Origin: an uncultured Lachnospiraceae bacterium
Lineage (GTDB): Bacteria; Bacillota; Clostridia; Lachnospirales; Lachnospiraceae
Assembly (NCBI GenBank): GCA_910587295.1
Contig: CAJULP010000079.1
Span: 1 to 61,892 of the forward strand
Direction: 5' to 3'
Length of the DNA: 61,892 bases
Below, in pieces: positions 36,737 through 46,592 of this stretch. Each line of letters starts with the position of its first letter. Positions within the stretch are counted from its first letter, which is position 1. The notes under the pieces are model-generated. The model searched no databases. It was not told the origin of the DNA and saw nothing but the letters and a program-made list of their open reading frames with translations. The translations under genes and the position numbers were made by a program.

Positions 36737-37462
36737 ATGCGGACAGTGAAGGAAGTCAGCAGACTAACCGGTGTAAGTGTGCGCACACTGCACCATTATG
36801 ATGCCATCGGTCTGTTAAAGCCCACGGAGGTAACTGCGGCAGGGTACCGGCTGTATGACGATACAGCCCTTAGGCGGCTGCAATCTATTTTGCTGTTTCG
36901 GGAATTGCAGTTTCCGTTAAAAGAGATCAAGGGGATTTTAGACAGCCCGGCGTTTGATCCGGCAGAAGCGTTGGATCATCAGATCAAATTGCTGGAGTTG
37001 CAGAAGGAACACCTGGAGAATCTCATTTCTCTTGCCTGTAAGATCAAAAATAAAGGAGAAAATGAAATGAACTTTGAAGCTTTTGATAAGACAAACATGG
37101 AGCAATATGCGGCAGAGGTGAAGGAACGTTGGGGAAACACAGATGCATATAAGGAGTGGGAACAGAAAGGGAAGAGGAAGACCAAAGAAGAGATAAGTAA
37201 AGCAGGAGAACGGATGATGGAACTTTTTGCCGAGCTTGGTTCTCTCAAGGAACTTTCACCGGAAGATGAGGCCGTGCAGGAAAAAATCAGTATGATCCAA
37301 AAGCATATCACTGACAACTACTATACCTGTACCGACGAAATCTTGAAAGATCTTGGGGAAATGTATGCTGCGGATGAGAGGATGAAGCAAAATATTGACA
37401 AGGCAGGAGGAGAGGGTACTGCTGAGTTTGCAAGAGATGCAATTTCAAAATATTGCAAATAA
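36737..37462 (+). CDS. MerR-family regulator with TipAS-like ligand domain
   Basis: This is a 241-aa activator. The N-terminal winged helix is classic (MRTVKEVSRLTGVSVRTLHH, then YDAIGLLKPTEVTAAGYRLY). A dimerising coiled coil lies at about 78-105. The C-terminal part (YAAEVKERWGNTDAYKEWEQ, SLKELSPEDEAVQEKI and YAADERMKQNIDKAGGEG) matches the TipAS domain, known to trap thiopeptide-like antibiotics. GGAGG before the ATG at 36737 fixes the start. It has a MerR-type promoter of its own and no obvious target gene beside it, so it may control distant genes in response to drugs. Confidence 0.9.
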   Translation: MRTVKEVSRLTGVSVRTLHHYDAIGLLKPTEVTAAGYRLYDDTALRRLQSILLFRELQFPLKEIKGILDSPAFDPAEALDHQIKLLELQKEHLENLISLACKIKNKGENEMNFEAFDKTNMEQYAAEVKERWGNTDAYKEWEQKGKRKTKEEISKAGERMMELFAELGSLKELSPEDEAVQEKISMIQKHITDNYYTCTDEILKDLGEMYAADERMKQNIDKAGGEGTAEFARDAISKYCK

Positions 37463-37470
37463 ATGAAACA

Positions 37471-37519
37471 AAAGCGCACGCTTTTGTATATGCCCTGCCG
37501 GATATCCGGCAGGGCATAT
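37471..37519. terminator. Strong palindromic terminator between convergent genes
   Basis: A perfect palindrome with 16-bp arms (37488-37519, ATATGCCCTGCCGGAT and its complement) follows a small hairpin, AAAGCG-ca-CGCTTT. It separates the merR-type gene from the minus-strand AraC gene, whose stop is five bases away. Confidence 0.7.
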
Positions 37520-37523
37520 GTTG

Positions 37524-39785
37524 TCAGGGGTGGTCTTTGTATTTGCCGGGGGTAATGCCGGTATATTTTTTAAAAATACGGATAAAGGCATTGCTGTCCA
37601 TAAATCCGGTGATCTGAGCAATTTCCCCTACCTTTAAGCTGGTATCTGTTATCAGTTTTTTTGCATGGCTGATCCGTACTTCATATAAATAGTCGTTAAT
37701 ACTGCGATTATATTTATCCTTGAACTTTCGGGACAGATAGGAAGGTGTGATGGAAAAGTATTCCGCTACGGTATTTAGGTTTAAGTTCACATCAAAATAA
37801 TTATTTTCAATATAACGGCAGATGTCTATTCCCCAATTGTTTTCCCGATGCTTTTCTTTCTCGGAGGAGAGTTCTTCCATAAAACCTGCATAGCCCTTAT
37901 GGATCTTTTGGAGAGCTTCAGAAAGGGGCAGGGAAAAATAGCTGTTGTTGCAACACAGCATATTGATAAAATCCAGTGAAAGCGGCGTAAACCCGTAGTG
38001 TTCCTGACAGTAGCTGCGCACCTGCAAAGTAGTAAGATAAAAGAAATAAAAGCAGCTTTTGGAATCGGTATGGCTTAAATGATTGCACAGGATATTTTGG
38101 TAAATGGATTTAAAATAACTGTCCAGATTTTCGGTACAGCCGCTAAGAAGCAGGTTTAACACGTAATCCTGAGTTTTCAGATAAATGGCAATATGGTCCT
38201 TTTGGGCTGGTATTTCATCAAAACACATGACTTTGCTCTGGCCAAACAAGTTCAAATATTCCGATGTGCTTCTGGCCTGCAGGTATGCGGCGGGGATAGA
38301 GTGGTTTTGTAATATCTGGCTGATGCCGGCAAAAAATCCAAGCTTATAATGCTTTTCGAGGAAAAGAATGAATTTATTTAAGATTTTTTCCAGTTCTTTT
38401 GTGTTATTGGATAGACCTGGAGCAAACTTTTCCGGCATATTGACAAGCACTATGATCTGCTCATTTTGATTGCAGAAATAGTGGATTGGAAAGTGTTCCG
38501 ACAGAAGTTCCCCCAATACATTTTCCACGATGAAGGGAAGCAGCTGGTCGTATTGGGCGTTGTTTTCCTGCATGATGTGCAGCGACACGATGCAGGAGTA
38601 AGACGAGGGGAACGAAAGGGAAAATTCGGAGGAAATCTGGCTGGTGATCTGGGAATAGGGAAGCTCACCGGTCAGTATTTTCTGCAGATAATTATTTTTC
38701 AGCAGTTCTCGCTGGTATTCGATCTCACTCCGGTTTTGGCTGAGCATATTTAAGATCAGCCGGTACTCATCAGCCTTTTTTTCTTCAAAGCCTTCCTTCC
38801 CTATAAAGTGGAGAATTTGTGCGATGGGCCGGTAGCTTTTCCTTGAATAGTAATAGATAAAGGTGATTCCGGTTAAAATGCAGATAAACAAAGTTACGCC
38901 AAGCACAAGGAGCAGGCGGTAAAGTGCAGTATGGTAAACGGACTGGCGTGTGATGGAAATCAGTCCGGTATTTGCGATAAGAGCAGGGTAATAGTCAATG
39001 ATGTAGTGGGCGTTAGCAGGCTTTAGCCGAATTTTTAAGGAATCGTTTCCATGGGTTTGGAAATAATTCCAAATTCCCGAAACATCATCCAGCACAACAT
39101 CGGATTCGGTGGAGAGAAGCACAGACTCTTTGTCAATAAAGGCAAAGGAACTGCCGGATTCAAAAGGGATATTGTTTTGGAGCCGTCTGCTTAAAGCTTT
39201 TTTGTCGATCTGTAAGATGGATAAGGACAATGTTTCCCCGGCATGGGAAGTGATGAGCGGGTGGGCAAGAAGGAGATCATTGCCGGATTCGGACAAAAAG
39301 CAGTAAAAGATGTCCGGGGATAAAGTGTTGCACAGAGATTGCAGCTTTTCATACCCCAGGAGCCGGTTCTCCATGGAGTCCAGAATACAGGCCGGATGGG
39401 AGGAAGCGGATGACACGATATAGTCACTGGCAGGAAAGTATAAGGTGATTCCTTCGATCAAAGAGTTGGAGGAGGTAAAAGCACGGAGCTCCTCCGATAA
39501 ATAATGACGTTCCAGGACAGGATTTTTGGTCAGAAACGAATGGTCATGTGAAAGTGGCCCCACATACCGATTGAGCATCAGGGTATTGGACAGAGTGATG
39601 GAATCATAAAACACATAATTTAACTGTTCCTTTGCGTTTTCAAGGAACAGACGCTGATTGGCGGAGGAGGATTCTTTCAGGGCGATATAGGTATGCACGT
39701 AATAAAAGGAACACATAAATATGGAAAGCAAAAGAATGCTGATATGTGAAAGCAGTGTTTTGTGGAAAATACTTCCTTGTCTCAT
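37524..39785 (-). CDS. Membrane-anchored AraC-family regulator
   Basis: This is a 753-aa one-component regulator. Two membrane helices (about 13-35 and 285-310) enclose an extracellular sensor domain of about 250 residues. A cytoplasmic linker of about 320 residues follows, and the C-terminal AraC domain ends the protein (LNTVAEYFSITPSYLSRKFK and VGEIAQITGFMDSNAFIRIF). The layout lets an outside sugar signal reach DNA in one protein. It is divergent from the LplABC-type operon at 39983 and is the likely activator through the direct repeats at 39846-39875. Confidence 0.9.
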   Translation of the reverse strand: MRQGSIFHKTLLSHISILLLSIFMCSFYYVHTYIALKESSSANQRLFLENAKEQLNYVFYDSITLSNTLMLNRYVGPLSHDHSFLTKNPVLERHYLSEELRAFTSSNSLIEGITLYFPASDYIVSSASSHPACILDSMENRLLGYEKLQSLCNTLSPDIFYCFLSESGNDLLLAHPLITSHAGETLSLSILQIDKKALSRRLQNNIPFESGSSFAFIDKESVLLSTESDVVLDDVSGIWNYFQTHGNDSLKIRLKPANAHYIIDYYPALIANTGLISITRQSVYHTALYRLLLVLGVTLFICILTGITFIYYYSRKSYRPIAQILHFIGKEGFEEKKADEYRLILNMLSQNRSEIEYQRELLKNNYLQKILTGELPYSQITSQISSEFSLSFPSSYSCIVSLHIMQENNAQYDQLLPFIVENVLGELLSEHFPIHYFCNQNEQIIVLVNMPEKFAPGLSNNTKELEKILNKFILFLEKHYKLGFFAGISQILQNHSIPAAYLQARSTSEYLNLFGQSKVMCFDEIPAQKDHIAIYLKTQDYVLNLLLSGCTENLDSYFKSIYQNILCNHLSHTDSKSCFYFFYLTTLQVRSYCQEHYGFTPLSLDFINMLCCNNSYFSLPLSEALQKIHKGYAGFMEELSSEKEKHRENNWGIDICRYIENNYFDVNLNLNTVAEYFSITPSYLSRKFKDKYNRSINDYLYEVRISHAKKLITDTSLKVGEIAQITGFMDSNAFIRIFKKYTGITPGKYKDHP

Positions 39786-39845
39786 TGGCCGATCCTCCTT
39801 TGTTTATCCTGTTATTAATAGTATCACATAAAAAACGCAGTAAAA

Positions 39846-39925
39846 TCTTATATTTCTAAAATCATCTTATATTTCGAAACTTTTACTTTTCTAAGATTTA
39901 CCAGATGCCATGTCTTTGTTATATT
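39846..39925 (+). promoter_or_regulatory. Promoter and AraC-type direct repeats of the third sugar operon
   Basis: TTTACC (39897-39902) and TATATT (39920-39925) are separated by 17 bp. Just upstream, TCTTATATTTC occurs twice (39846-39856 and 39865-39875), 19 bp apart, close to two helical turns. Direct repeats beside a weak -35 are the usual layout for AraC activators, here most likely the divergent membrane-anchored regulator. Confidence 0.55.
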
Positions 39926-39982
39926 CGGGGTGACCGCAGAAAAACGTTACTTATGATAGGCGGCAAGGAAAGGAGATCAGAT

Positions 39983-41659
39983 ATGAGTAAGGCAACAAAA
40001 CATTGGAAAAAAGTATTGGCTGCAGCCATATCCGCAGCCATGCTTGGCGGATTATTGTCAGGATGCCAGAGTGCAGGAACGGAAAATGGACAGGCGGAAG
40101 TGAAGCAGGCAGAAGGTGGCCAGTCTGAAGGGGAAAGCCAGGATGAGACAGGGAAGACGGATTCCGGGGAAGCTTCAGAAGTGTCAGATTCCGGGAACAC
40201 GGGGGATGTGAATGAAGAGGGCAGACCAATCGTGACCATTTGGTCGGACTGGCAGGTATCAGAACATTTTGCGGATCAGGGAGATGCTTATTACTGGCAG
40301 GAGATTGAAAAGGCTACAGGCGTGGATTTACAGTTTGTGGACAGCTCGGGAAGGAAAGACGCCCTTTCTATATTGATTGGAACAGACGATTTGCCGGATA
40401 TCATAATTGAATATAACAGTGAAGTTTCCGGCGGGGTACAGAAGCTTTTGGCGGATGGATCGATCCTTCCTTTGAATGAATTGATGGATGCGGGTTATAT
40501 GCCCAATCTGAAAGCGTATTTAGAATCCGACCCGGAAGTGGATAAGTTGATGAAAAATGACGAAGGCTTTTACGCATGGGCGCCCATGATCCGGAAAGCG
40601 GATTCGCCGCTGGTATTTAACGGGAACATGATCCGCCAGGATTGGCTGGATGAGCTGGGGCTTGCCATGCCGGAAACCATTCAGGAGATGGAAGACGTGC
40701 TTTTGGCGTTTAAGGAAGAAAAAGGATGTGATACCGGATATTCCTTTGCATGGAAAAACTACCAGAGGATGGTCAATGCCTTTGGAATCTGTGAGGAGAT
40801 GTACGTAGGGGAAGATAATAAAGTTCATTATGGTTTTATCGAGGATGCATACCTGGACTTTTTAACACTGTTTAACCGTTGGTACGAGATGGGTATTTTG
40901 GATCCGGACGGGTTTACCCAGGAGATTGATGCATTTTATGCAAAGATTGCCACTGGAAGGACCGGTCTTGTATGGGGGAATACAGGGGGTGAGTTAGGGA
41001 AGATTGAGACAATGAAAGCGGACAATCTGGAGATAGATTATCAGCCGGCTCCCAATCCTGTTTTAAATAAAGGGGATTCTTTCCCGGTAGATATCAGTGC
41101 TTTCCGGGTAGGCGATATCGGCGCCATGGTATCCGCAAACTGTGAGAACAAAGAAGCTGCTGCAAAGGTAGTGGATTATGTATATGGCAAGGAAGGCGAC
41201 ATGCTGGCAAACTTTGGCGTGGAAGGCGTCACCTATGAGATGGTTGACGGGAAACCTCAGTTTACCGAATATGTGTTAAATAATCCGGATGGGTTGTCAA
41301 TACAGACGGCGCTATCCTTCTATGCAGGGGATAAGAATAAATCATTTTTGGTTGACCGAATCATGATGATGGAGAATTATCCTTTGGATGTGCAGAAAAA
41401 ATCCTTGGATGTGTGGGCCACCCCGGACGGAAAAGTAAAGAATCTGCCGTCTTTGGCACTGAGTGCGGAGGAGACGCAGGAGTACAGCGATATCATGACC
41501 GATATCAAGACATATGCGGATGAATTTAAGCTAAAATTTATCATGGGTACGGAACCTTTGGAGAATTTCCCTCAATTTGTTGAAAATATCCAAAAAATGA
41601 ACATCGACAGGGCAATTGAAATCCAGCAGGCTGCATACGACAGATTCTGCGCAAGGTAA
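39983..41659 (+). CDS. LplA-type sugar-binding lipoprotein
   Basis: This is a 558-aa binding protein of the LplA class. The lipobox is LSGC with the cysteine at residue 28, followed by a Glu/Ser/Gly-rich linker to about residue 78. The ATG at 39983 has AAAGGAGA upstream; earlier in-frame ATGs do not. Two permeases and a GH2 glycosidase follow in the same direction. The binding protein probably takes up a uronate-containing or other oligosaccharide that the GH2 enzyme then cleaves inside the cell. Confidence 0.9.
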   Translation: MSKATKHWKKVLAAAISAAMLGGLLSGCQSAGTENGQAEVKQAEGGQSEGESQDETGKTDSGEASEVSDSGNTGDVNEEGRPIVTIWSDWQVSEHFADQGDAYYWQEIEKATGVDLQFVDSSGRKDALSILIGTDDLPDIIIEYNSEVSGGVQKLLADGSILPLNELMDAGYMPNLKAYLESDPEVDKLMKNDEGFYAWAPMIRKADSPLVFNGNMIRQDWLDELGLAMPETIQEMEDVLLAFKEEKGCDTGYSFAWKNYQRMVNAFGICEEMYVGEDNKVHYGFIEDAYLDFLTLFNRWYEMGILDPDGFTQEIDAFYAKIATGRTGLVWGNTGGELGKIETMKADNLEIDYQPAPNPVLNKGDSFPVDISAFRVGDIGAMVSANCENKEAAAKVVDYVYGKEGDMLANFGVEGVTYEMVDGKPQFTEYVLNNPDGLSIQTALSFYAGDKNKSFLVDRIMMMENYPLDVQKKSLDVWATPDGKVKNLPSLALSAEETQEYSDIMTDIKTYADEFKLKFIMGTEPLENFPQFVENIQKMNIDRAIEIQQAAYDRFCAR

Positions 41660-41666
41660 CAGTCAA

Positions 41667-41697
41667 AGAGGGTATCCGGCAGGATGCCCTCTTTTTG
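41667..41697 (+). terminator. Intra-operon hairpin with T-run (attenuator)
   Basis: The 11-bp stem AGAGGGTATCC / GGATGCCCTCT, with one G-U pair and a 4-nt loop, is followed by TTTTTG. It sits directly after the binding-protein gene and before the permeases. Confidence 0.8.
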
Positions 41698-41742
41698 TTC
41701 ATCTTACGGAAAATTCTGGAAGATGGGAAGGAGGGAGAGTAT

Positions 41743-42669
41743 ATGCAGTCCGGGAAAAAGAAATTTTTTAAGGAGCTGGGGCGGGATCTTGTCAGGCATA
41801 AAAGTCTGTATTTGATGCTGATCCCCGTTATTTTGTATTATCTTGTGTTTTGTTATTACCCCATGTACGGTGCGCAGATCGCATTCCGGGATTATTCGCC
41901 CAAACTTGGGTCTTTTCATAGCCCCTGGGCAGGGCTGAAACACTTTAAGAGCTTTTTTAACAGCGTTTATTTTTCAAGGCTTATTAAGAATACATTGGGG
42001 ATTAACCTGTTAAACCTGATCTTTGGGTTTCCTGCGCCGATCATCCTTGCATTGATGCTCAATGAAGTAAGATGCTCAAAATTTAAAAAGACGGTACAGA
42101 CCATAAGCTATCTGCCCCACTTCATATCCACGGTGGTGATTGGCGGTTTGATCTTACAGTTTACGGCGACAGACGGATTTATTACAAACCTGATGACCTT
42201 GTTTGGCTATCCCAAGCAGAACTTGATGTTTAATCCGGCGTTGTTTAAACCAATCTATGTGATATCCGAGATCTGGCAGGGAATCGGGTGGGGATCCATT
42301 ATTTATATCGCTTCCATTTCCGGAATCAGTGCGGAACTGTATGAAGCGGCAAGGATTGACGGGGCAGGCAGATGGAAGCAGACTTTGTACGTAACAATCC
42401 CGGGGATCATGCCTACGGTAATCACCATGCTGATTATGCGGATTGGAAGCATGATGAGCCTTGGTTTTGAAAAGATTTTCCTGATCTATAATCCGTCCAT
42501 TTATGAGACGGCGGATGTGATATCCACGTTTGTTTACCGGAAAGGCCTGATTGACCAGAGCTATAGTTTTTCCACGGCGGTAGGGCTGTTTAATTCCGTA
42601 ATCAATCTGGTGCTGCTTGCGGCGGCAAATAAAGTTTGTAAAATATTGACGGACCACAGTCTGTGGTGA
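41743..42669 (+). CDS. LplB-type sugar ABC permease
   Basis: This is a 308-aa membrane subunit with about six helices. The FCYYPMYGAQIAFRDYSP segment near the N-terminus and the EAA loop EAARIDGAGRWKQTLYVTIP are typical of LplB-type permeases. GGAGGGAG before the ATG at 41743 fixes the start; the longer upstream frame runs into the attenuator hairpin. It works with the next gene's product and an ATPase encoded elsewhere. Confidence 0.9.
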   Translation: MQSGKKKFFKELGRDLVRHKSLYLMLIPVILYYLVFCYYPMYGAQIAFRDYSPKLGSFHSPWAGLKHFKSFFNSVYFSRLIKNTLGINLLNLIFGFPAPIILALMLNEVRCSKFKKTVQTISYLPHFISTVVIGGLILQFTATDGFITNLMTLFGYPKQNLMFNPALFKPIYVISEIWQGIGWGSIIYIASISGISAELYEAARIDGAGRWKQTLYVTIPGIMPTVITMLIMRIGSMMSLGFEKIFLIYNPSIYETADVISTFVYRKGLIDQSYSFSTAVGLFNSVINLVLLAAANKVCKILTDHSLW

Positions 42670-42690
42670 CGGGGGAAGTTAGGAGGCAGA

Positions 42691-43560
42691 ATGATAAGGA
42701 GAAGTAAGGGAGAAAAAGTATATGGTGTTTTTAACGGTTTCGTATTGCTCCTGATTGCGCTGGTGACGCTGTATCCCTTTTTATATGTAGTGTTTGCATC
42801 GGTAAGCGAACCGGTAAAGCTGTTAAGCAGGCAGGGGCTTTTGTGGTATCCGGCAGGGTTTACCTGGAATGCGTACAAAAAGGTGTTTGCCAACAGCTCC
42901 ATTTACTCAGGGTACCTGAATACGATTTTTTATGTGGTGGCGGGAACCACGGTGAATATTATCGCAACTTCCGTGGCTGCATACGTATTGTCACGGAAAC
43001 AGTTGATGCTCCGGCGTTTTTTTACCTTGATGATTATTTTCACCATGTATTTTAACGGTGGGATGATACCCAATTATCTGTTGATCAAGGATCTGGGGAT
43101 GGTAAACAGCAGGCTGGCATTGATTCTTCCCGGGGCGATCAGTACCTTTAACCTGATGATCATGATTACCGGATTCAGGGAGATTCCCCAGGCGTTGGAG
43201 GAATCGGCACGGATTGACGGGGCAAGTGACTGGACGATTTTGTTCCGGATCATCCTGCCCCTTGCCAAGCCCACTATTATGGTGATCATGCTTTATTATG
43301 CGGTAGGGCACTGGAATTCCTGGTTTAACGCCATGATTTATATCCGGGATTCGACTAAGATGCCCCTGCAGATTTTCCTGCGGGAAATCCTTACAAGAAG
43401 CCAGCTTGGGAGTATGGCGGGGGATATTGAAGTAGAAGATGTTGGAATTACCATAAAATATGCTACAATAATCGTATCCACACTGCCAATCTTATGCCTG
43501 TATCCCTTTATCCAGAAGCATTTTGTAAAAGGGGTCATGATCGGGGCAGTGAAGGAATAA
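42691..43560 (+). CDS. LplC-type sugar ABC permease
   Basis: This is the second membrane subunit (289 aa). It has the LplC pattern TLYPFLYVVFASVSEP, the EAA-type loop ESARIDGASDWTILFRIILP and the terminal KHFVKGVMIGAVKE. AGGAGG lies just before the ATG. The gap to the GH2 gene is about 50 bp, so the two are probably cotranscribed. Confidence 0.9.
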   Translation: MIRRSKGEKVYGVFNGFVLLLIALVTLYPFLYVVFASVSEPVKLLSRQGLLWYPAGFTWNAYKKVFANSSIYSGYLNTIFYVVAGTTVNIIATSVAAYVLSRKQLMLRRFFTLMIIFTMYFNGGMIPNYLLIKDLGMVNSRLALILPGAISTFNLMIMITGFREIPQALEESARIDGASDWTILFRIILPLAKPTIMVIMLYYAVGHWNSWFNAMIYIRDSTKMPLQIFLREILTRSQLGSMAGDIEVEDVGITIKYATIIVSTLPILCLYPFIQKHFVKGVMIGAVKE

Positions 43561-43612
43561 AAGCGGAAACGGTCATGTTTTGGACACTGGCCGGATAGGA
43601 ATGGAGGCAGAT

Positions 43613-45280
43613 ATGGAGCGGTTATTTAAGACCCACAGGGTCAGGGAAAGCAGCGTTTTAGAGGGGATTTGGCGGTTTTACCCGGAAGGGAGGCCGGATG
43701 AGTGCAGGCAGGTATTGATCCCAAGCTGCGTGGAGACTTACCCCGGTTATGAAAATTACAGGGGGATTGGCGTGTTTGAAAAAGAACTCTTTGCGAAAGG
43801 AAATGTAAGGCTTTGCCTAAAAGGGGTGAGTCATACGGCGGAAGTATTTTGGGATGGTGAAAAGATTGGCGGCCATTATAATGCGTACACCCCCTTTGAA
43901 ATGGTGGTAAAGGATGTCAAAGCAGGGAAACATCTTTTGTGTGTGAAGGCGGATAATAGCTGCCACCCGGACTCGGCGCTGCATGTGATCAATGATTATT
44001 ACAATTATGGCGGCATCACCCGGCCGGTAATAGTGGAGGAAGTGGGAGAGGTATGGATCCGGCAGATCCACGTAAGGCCGTATAAGAAAGACGACATCTG
44101 GCATGGAGAGTTTTCGGTCCGGATTGAGAATCTGGCGGATGATAAAAGACAGGTGGGGATTACCCTTGATCTGGAAAGCGGTTCTTCTCTACAGGCATTT
44201 TCCATGGAAAAAGAAACAATCACCTTACAGCCCGGCTTAAACCTGTGGAAAAAAGAGATCGCATTGCCTGCCGCAGAGTCTTATGAGCTGGACGCCCCGA
44301 AACTGTATCAGGTATGGGGGCGGCTCTGGGAAGAAGGAGAAGTGGTTGACGACCTGATTGACCGCATGGGCTTTCGGGAAATCAAAGTGCAGGGAAACAG
44401 GGTTTACTTTAATGATAAGCCTGTCAGGATCAAAGGCTTTAACCGTCACGAGGATCATGCGTTATTTGGCTGTGCCATTCCGGTGGAAGGGATGGATTAC
44501 GATCTGCGGCTGATGGAAGAGATGGGGGCAAATGCGGTACGTACCTGCCATTATCCCAATGATGAGCGTTTTTTGGACCTTTGTGATGAAAAAGGGATTT
44601 TAGTCTGGGAGGAGGGACATGCGAGAGGTCTTGATGAAAAGCAGATGCGGCATCCAAACTTCCGGAAGCAGAGTCTTGACTGCCTGCAGGAGATGGTGGA
44701 AAACCATTATAACCATCCGTCCATCTTTACCTGGGGAATCTTAAATGAATGCGCCAGTGAGACAGAGTATGGAAGGGAAGTTTATGGGGAGCAGTATGCG
44801 CTGCTTAGAAAGCTGGACAAAAGCAGGCCGCTTACTTCGGCAACCTGCCGCCACTTTTCGGATATCTGCCTGGATCTGCCGGATATCGTGTCCGTGAATA
44901 TTTATCCCGGCTGGTATTTTGACGAGGATGTAAAAGGGTATCTGGAAAAGATTTACGGATGGGTGCAGGAAACGGAAGGAAAAGGCAAGCCCTTTCTTGT
45001 CAGCGAGATTGGGGCAGGCGGGATCAGCGGATACCATGCGCCCCACCGCCCGAAATGGTCCGAGGAGCGGCAGTGCGATATTTTAAAAGAGCAGCTTTTG
45101 GGCGTTTTAGGGTTTGAAGCGGGCAGCGGTGTTTTTATCTGGCAGTTTTGCGATGGGCGTGTGCCGGATGAAAATTTTGGCGGCCGTCCCTGCTGCCAGA
45201 ATAATAAAGGCATTGTGGACGGCTACCGGAGAAGAAAACTGGCTTTTGAGACCGTGAAGGAGATCTTTACGGGGAAGTAG
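43613..45280 (+). CDS. GH2 glycosidase, beta-glucuronidase-like
   Basis: This is a 555-aa glycoside hydrolase family 2 enzyme. A jelly-roll sugar-binding domain (about 20-165) is followed by an immunoglobulin-like domain and the TIM barrel. The catalytic acid/base is Glu379 in GILNE, and the nucleophile is Glu465 in LVSEIG. N530-N531-K532 in QNNKGIVDGYRRRK matches the N-x-K motif with which beta-glucuronidases grip the carboxylate. There is no signal peptide, so it acts on imported sugar, fitting its place behind an LplABC importer. GGAGG before the ATG at 43613 sets the start. A beta-galacturonidase or another uronate-active GH2 remains possible. The stop overlaps the convergent MFS gene by 14 bp. 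Confidence 0.82.
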   Translation: MERLFKTHRVRESSVLEGIWRFYPEGRPDECRQVLIPSCVETYPGYENYRGIGVFEKELFAKGNVRLCLKGVSHTAEVFWDGEKIGGHYNAYTPFEMVVKDVKAGKHLLCVKADNSCHPDSALHVINDYYNYGGITRPVIVEEVGEVWIRQIHVRPYKKDDIWHGEFSVRIENLADDKRQVGITLDLESGSSLQAFSMEKETITLQPGLNLWKKEIALPAAESYELDAPKLYQVWGRLWEEGEVVDDLIDRMGFREIKVQGNRVYFNDKPVRIKGFNRHEDHALFGCAIPVEGMDYDLRLMEEMGANAVRTCHYPNDERFLDLCDEKGILVWEEGHARGLDEKQMRHPNFRKQSLDCLQEMVENHYNHPSIFTWGILNECASETEYGREVYGEQYALLRKLDKSRPLTSATCRHFSDICLDLPDIVSVNIYPGWYFDEDVKGYLEKIYGWVQETEGKGKPFLVSEIGAGGISGYHAPHRPKWSEERQCDILKEQLLGVLGFEAGSGVFIWQFCDGRVPDENFGGRPCCQNNKGIVDGYRRRKLAFETVKEIFTGK

Positions 45281-46457
45281 ATTTTAGTGGTTTCCCAAGC
45301 ATAATGATTCCTGCTATCAGCAGGAGAGGGAAGAGGACGGCGCATAGGATACCCTTTTTCAGGTCATCGGATGCAAGGCTTGAAATATACCCCACCAAAG
45401 TAGGGCCGCCGGAGCACCCAAGGTCACCGCCTAACGCCAGCAGGGCGAACATGGCGGTGCCGCCGTTTCTGATCTGTGCGGCCGCCTTGCTAAAGCTTCC
45501 CGGCCACATGATCCCTACGGACAGACCGCAGATCCCGCAGCCTACAAGAGACAGGGCAGGGGATGGAGAGAGGGAAATGCATAAATAGGAAAGGACACAT
45601 AAAATACCGCTTCCTATCATGAACTTGTCCAGATTGATCTTATCCCCAAATTTCCCGTAAAAGGCACGTGCGCTGCCCATCAGGATGGCGAAAGCCATAG
45701 GGCCCGCAAGGTCGCCCAGGGTCTTGCTTACCCCAAGTCCTCTTTCTGCAAAGGTGGAAGCCCACTGGCTTACCGCCTGTTCGCTTGCACCGGCGCAGAT
45801 CATCATCAGCATGAGGATCCAGAAGACTTTGTTCCTGCAAAGGTCCAACATGGACATTCCCTTTCCGCCATCCTCGACAAGAGGCGCTATGGGGGCTTTT
45901 GCAAAAATAAAGGTATTGATAATAGGAACGATCATCCAGACACAGGTCAGGATTTTCCAGTTTCCGATTCCAAACAATTTGAAAAAGAGGGTGGAGAGAA
46001 GCACTACTCCTACATGGCCCCAGCAGTAAAAAGAGTGGAGCAGGCTCATGGCTTTTTCCTTATTATCCGTAGGACAGCTTTCCACGATGGGGCTGACCAA
46101 TACTTCCAAAAGCCCGCCGCCAAGGGCGTAGATCATGACGGAGATCAAAAGCCCGGCATAGGCGCTTGGCAGCAGTTCCGGCAGGATGGCAAGACTAAGA
46201 AGGCCTGCCGCCGACAGGATGTGCGCAAGCATGATGGAAGCCCGGTATCCGATCTTGTCGATGAAACCCGCCGATAAAAGATCTACCAGCAGCTGGACCC
46301 CGAAGTTGAAGGTGATAAGGACTGTGATCTGACTTAAGGGGATATGGTAGGCGCTTTCAAAAGTCAAAAAAAGCAGGGGAACAAAATTGTTGATGATCGC
46401 CTGTACGATGTATCCGGTGAAACAGGCGTAGATTGTTTTCTGATAGTTCTTGTTCAC
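45267..46457 (-). CDS. MFS transporter
   Basis: This is a 396-aa major-facilitator carrier with about twelve membrane helices. The cytoplasmic loop after helix 2 reads DLLSAGFIDKIGYRASIM. I chose the GTG at 46457 because AAAGGAGC lies seven bases upstream and gives the usual N-terminus; an in-frame ATG at 46502 has no ribosome site. Carriers of this group (FucP/YfkF-like) move sugars or expel drugs. Its place between the GH2 and GH43-like genes favours a sugar or uronate, but this is inference. Confidence 0.82.
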   Translation of the reverse strand: MNKNYQKTIYACFTGYIVQAIINNFVPLLFLTFESAYHIPLSQITVLITFNFGVQLLVDLLSAGFIDKIGYRASIMLAHILSAAGLLSLAILPELLPSAYAGLLISVMIYALGGGLLEVLVSPIVESCPTDNKEKAMSLLHSFYCWGHVGVVLLSTLFFKLFGIGNWKILTCVWMIVPIINTFIFAKAPIAPLVEDGGKGMSMLDLCRNKVFWILMLMMICAGASEQAVSQWASTFAERGLGVSKTLGDLAGPMAFAILMGSARAFYGKFGDKINLDKFMIGSGILCVLSYLCISLSPSPALSLVGCGICGLSVGIMWPGSFSKAAAQIRNGGTAMFALLALGGDLGCSGGPTLVGYISSLASDDLKKGILCAVLFPLLLIAGIIMLGKPLKSTSP

Positions 46458-46538
46458 TTTGGGTGCTCCTTTGTATGAATGTAATATTGCATTTATCCGC
46501 ATTGAGATTGATTATAACACGATTATGGGAATTTACAA

Positions 46539-46568
46539 TTGTATCTTTTCACTTATTTATAGTACAAT
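46539..46568 (+). promoter_or_regulatory. Possible promoter of the GH43-like gene
   Basis: TTGTAT (46539-46544) and TACAAT (46563-46568) are separated by 18 bp. The start codon follows 24 bp downstream. Confidence 0.4.
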
Positions 46569-46592
46569 ATCACAAAAAGAAAGGGGAAAGAC

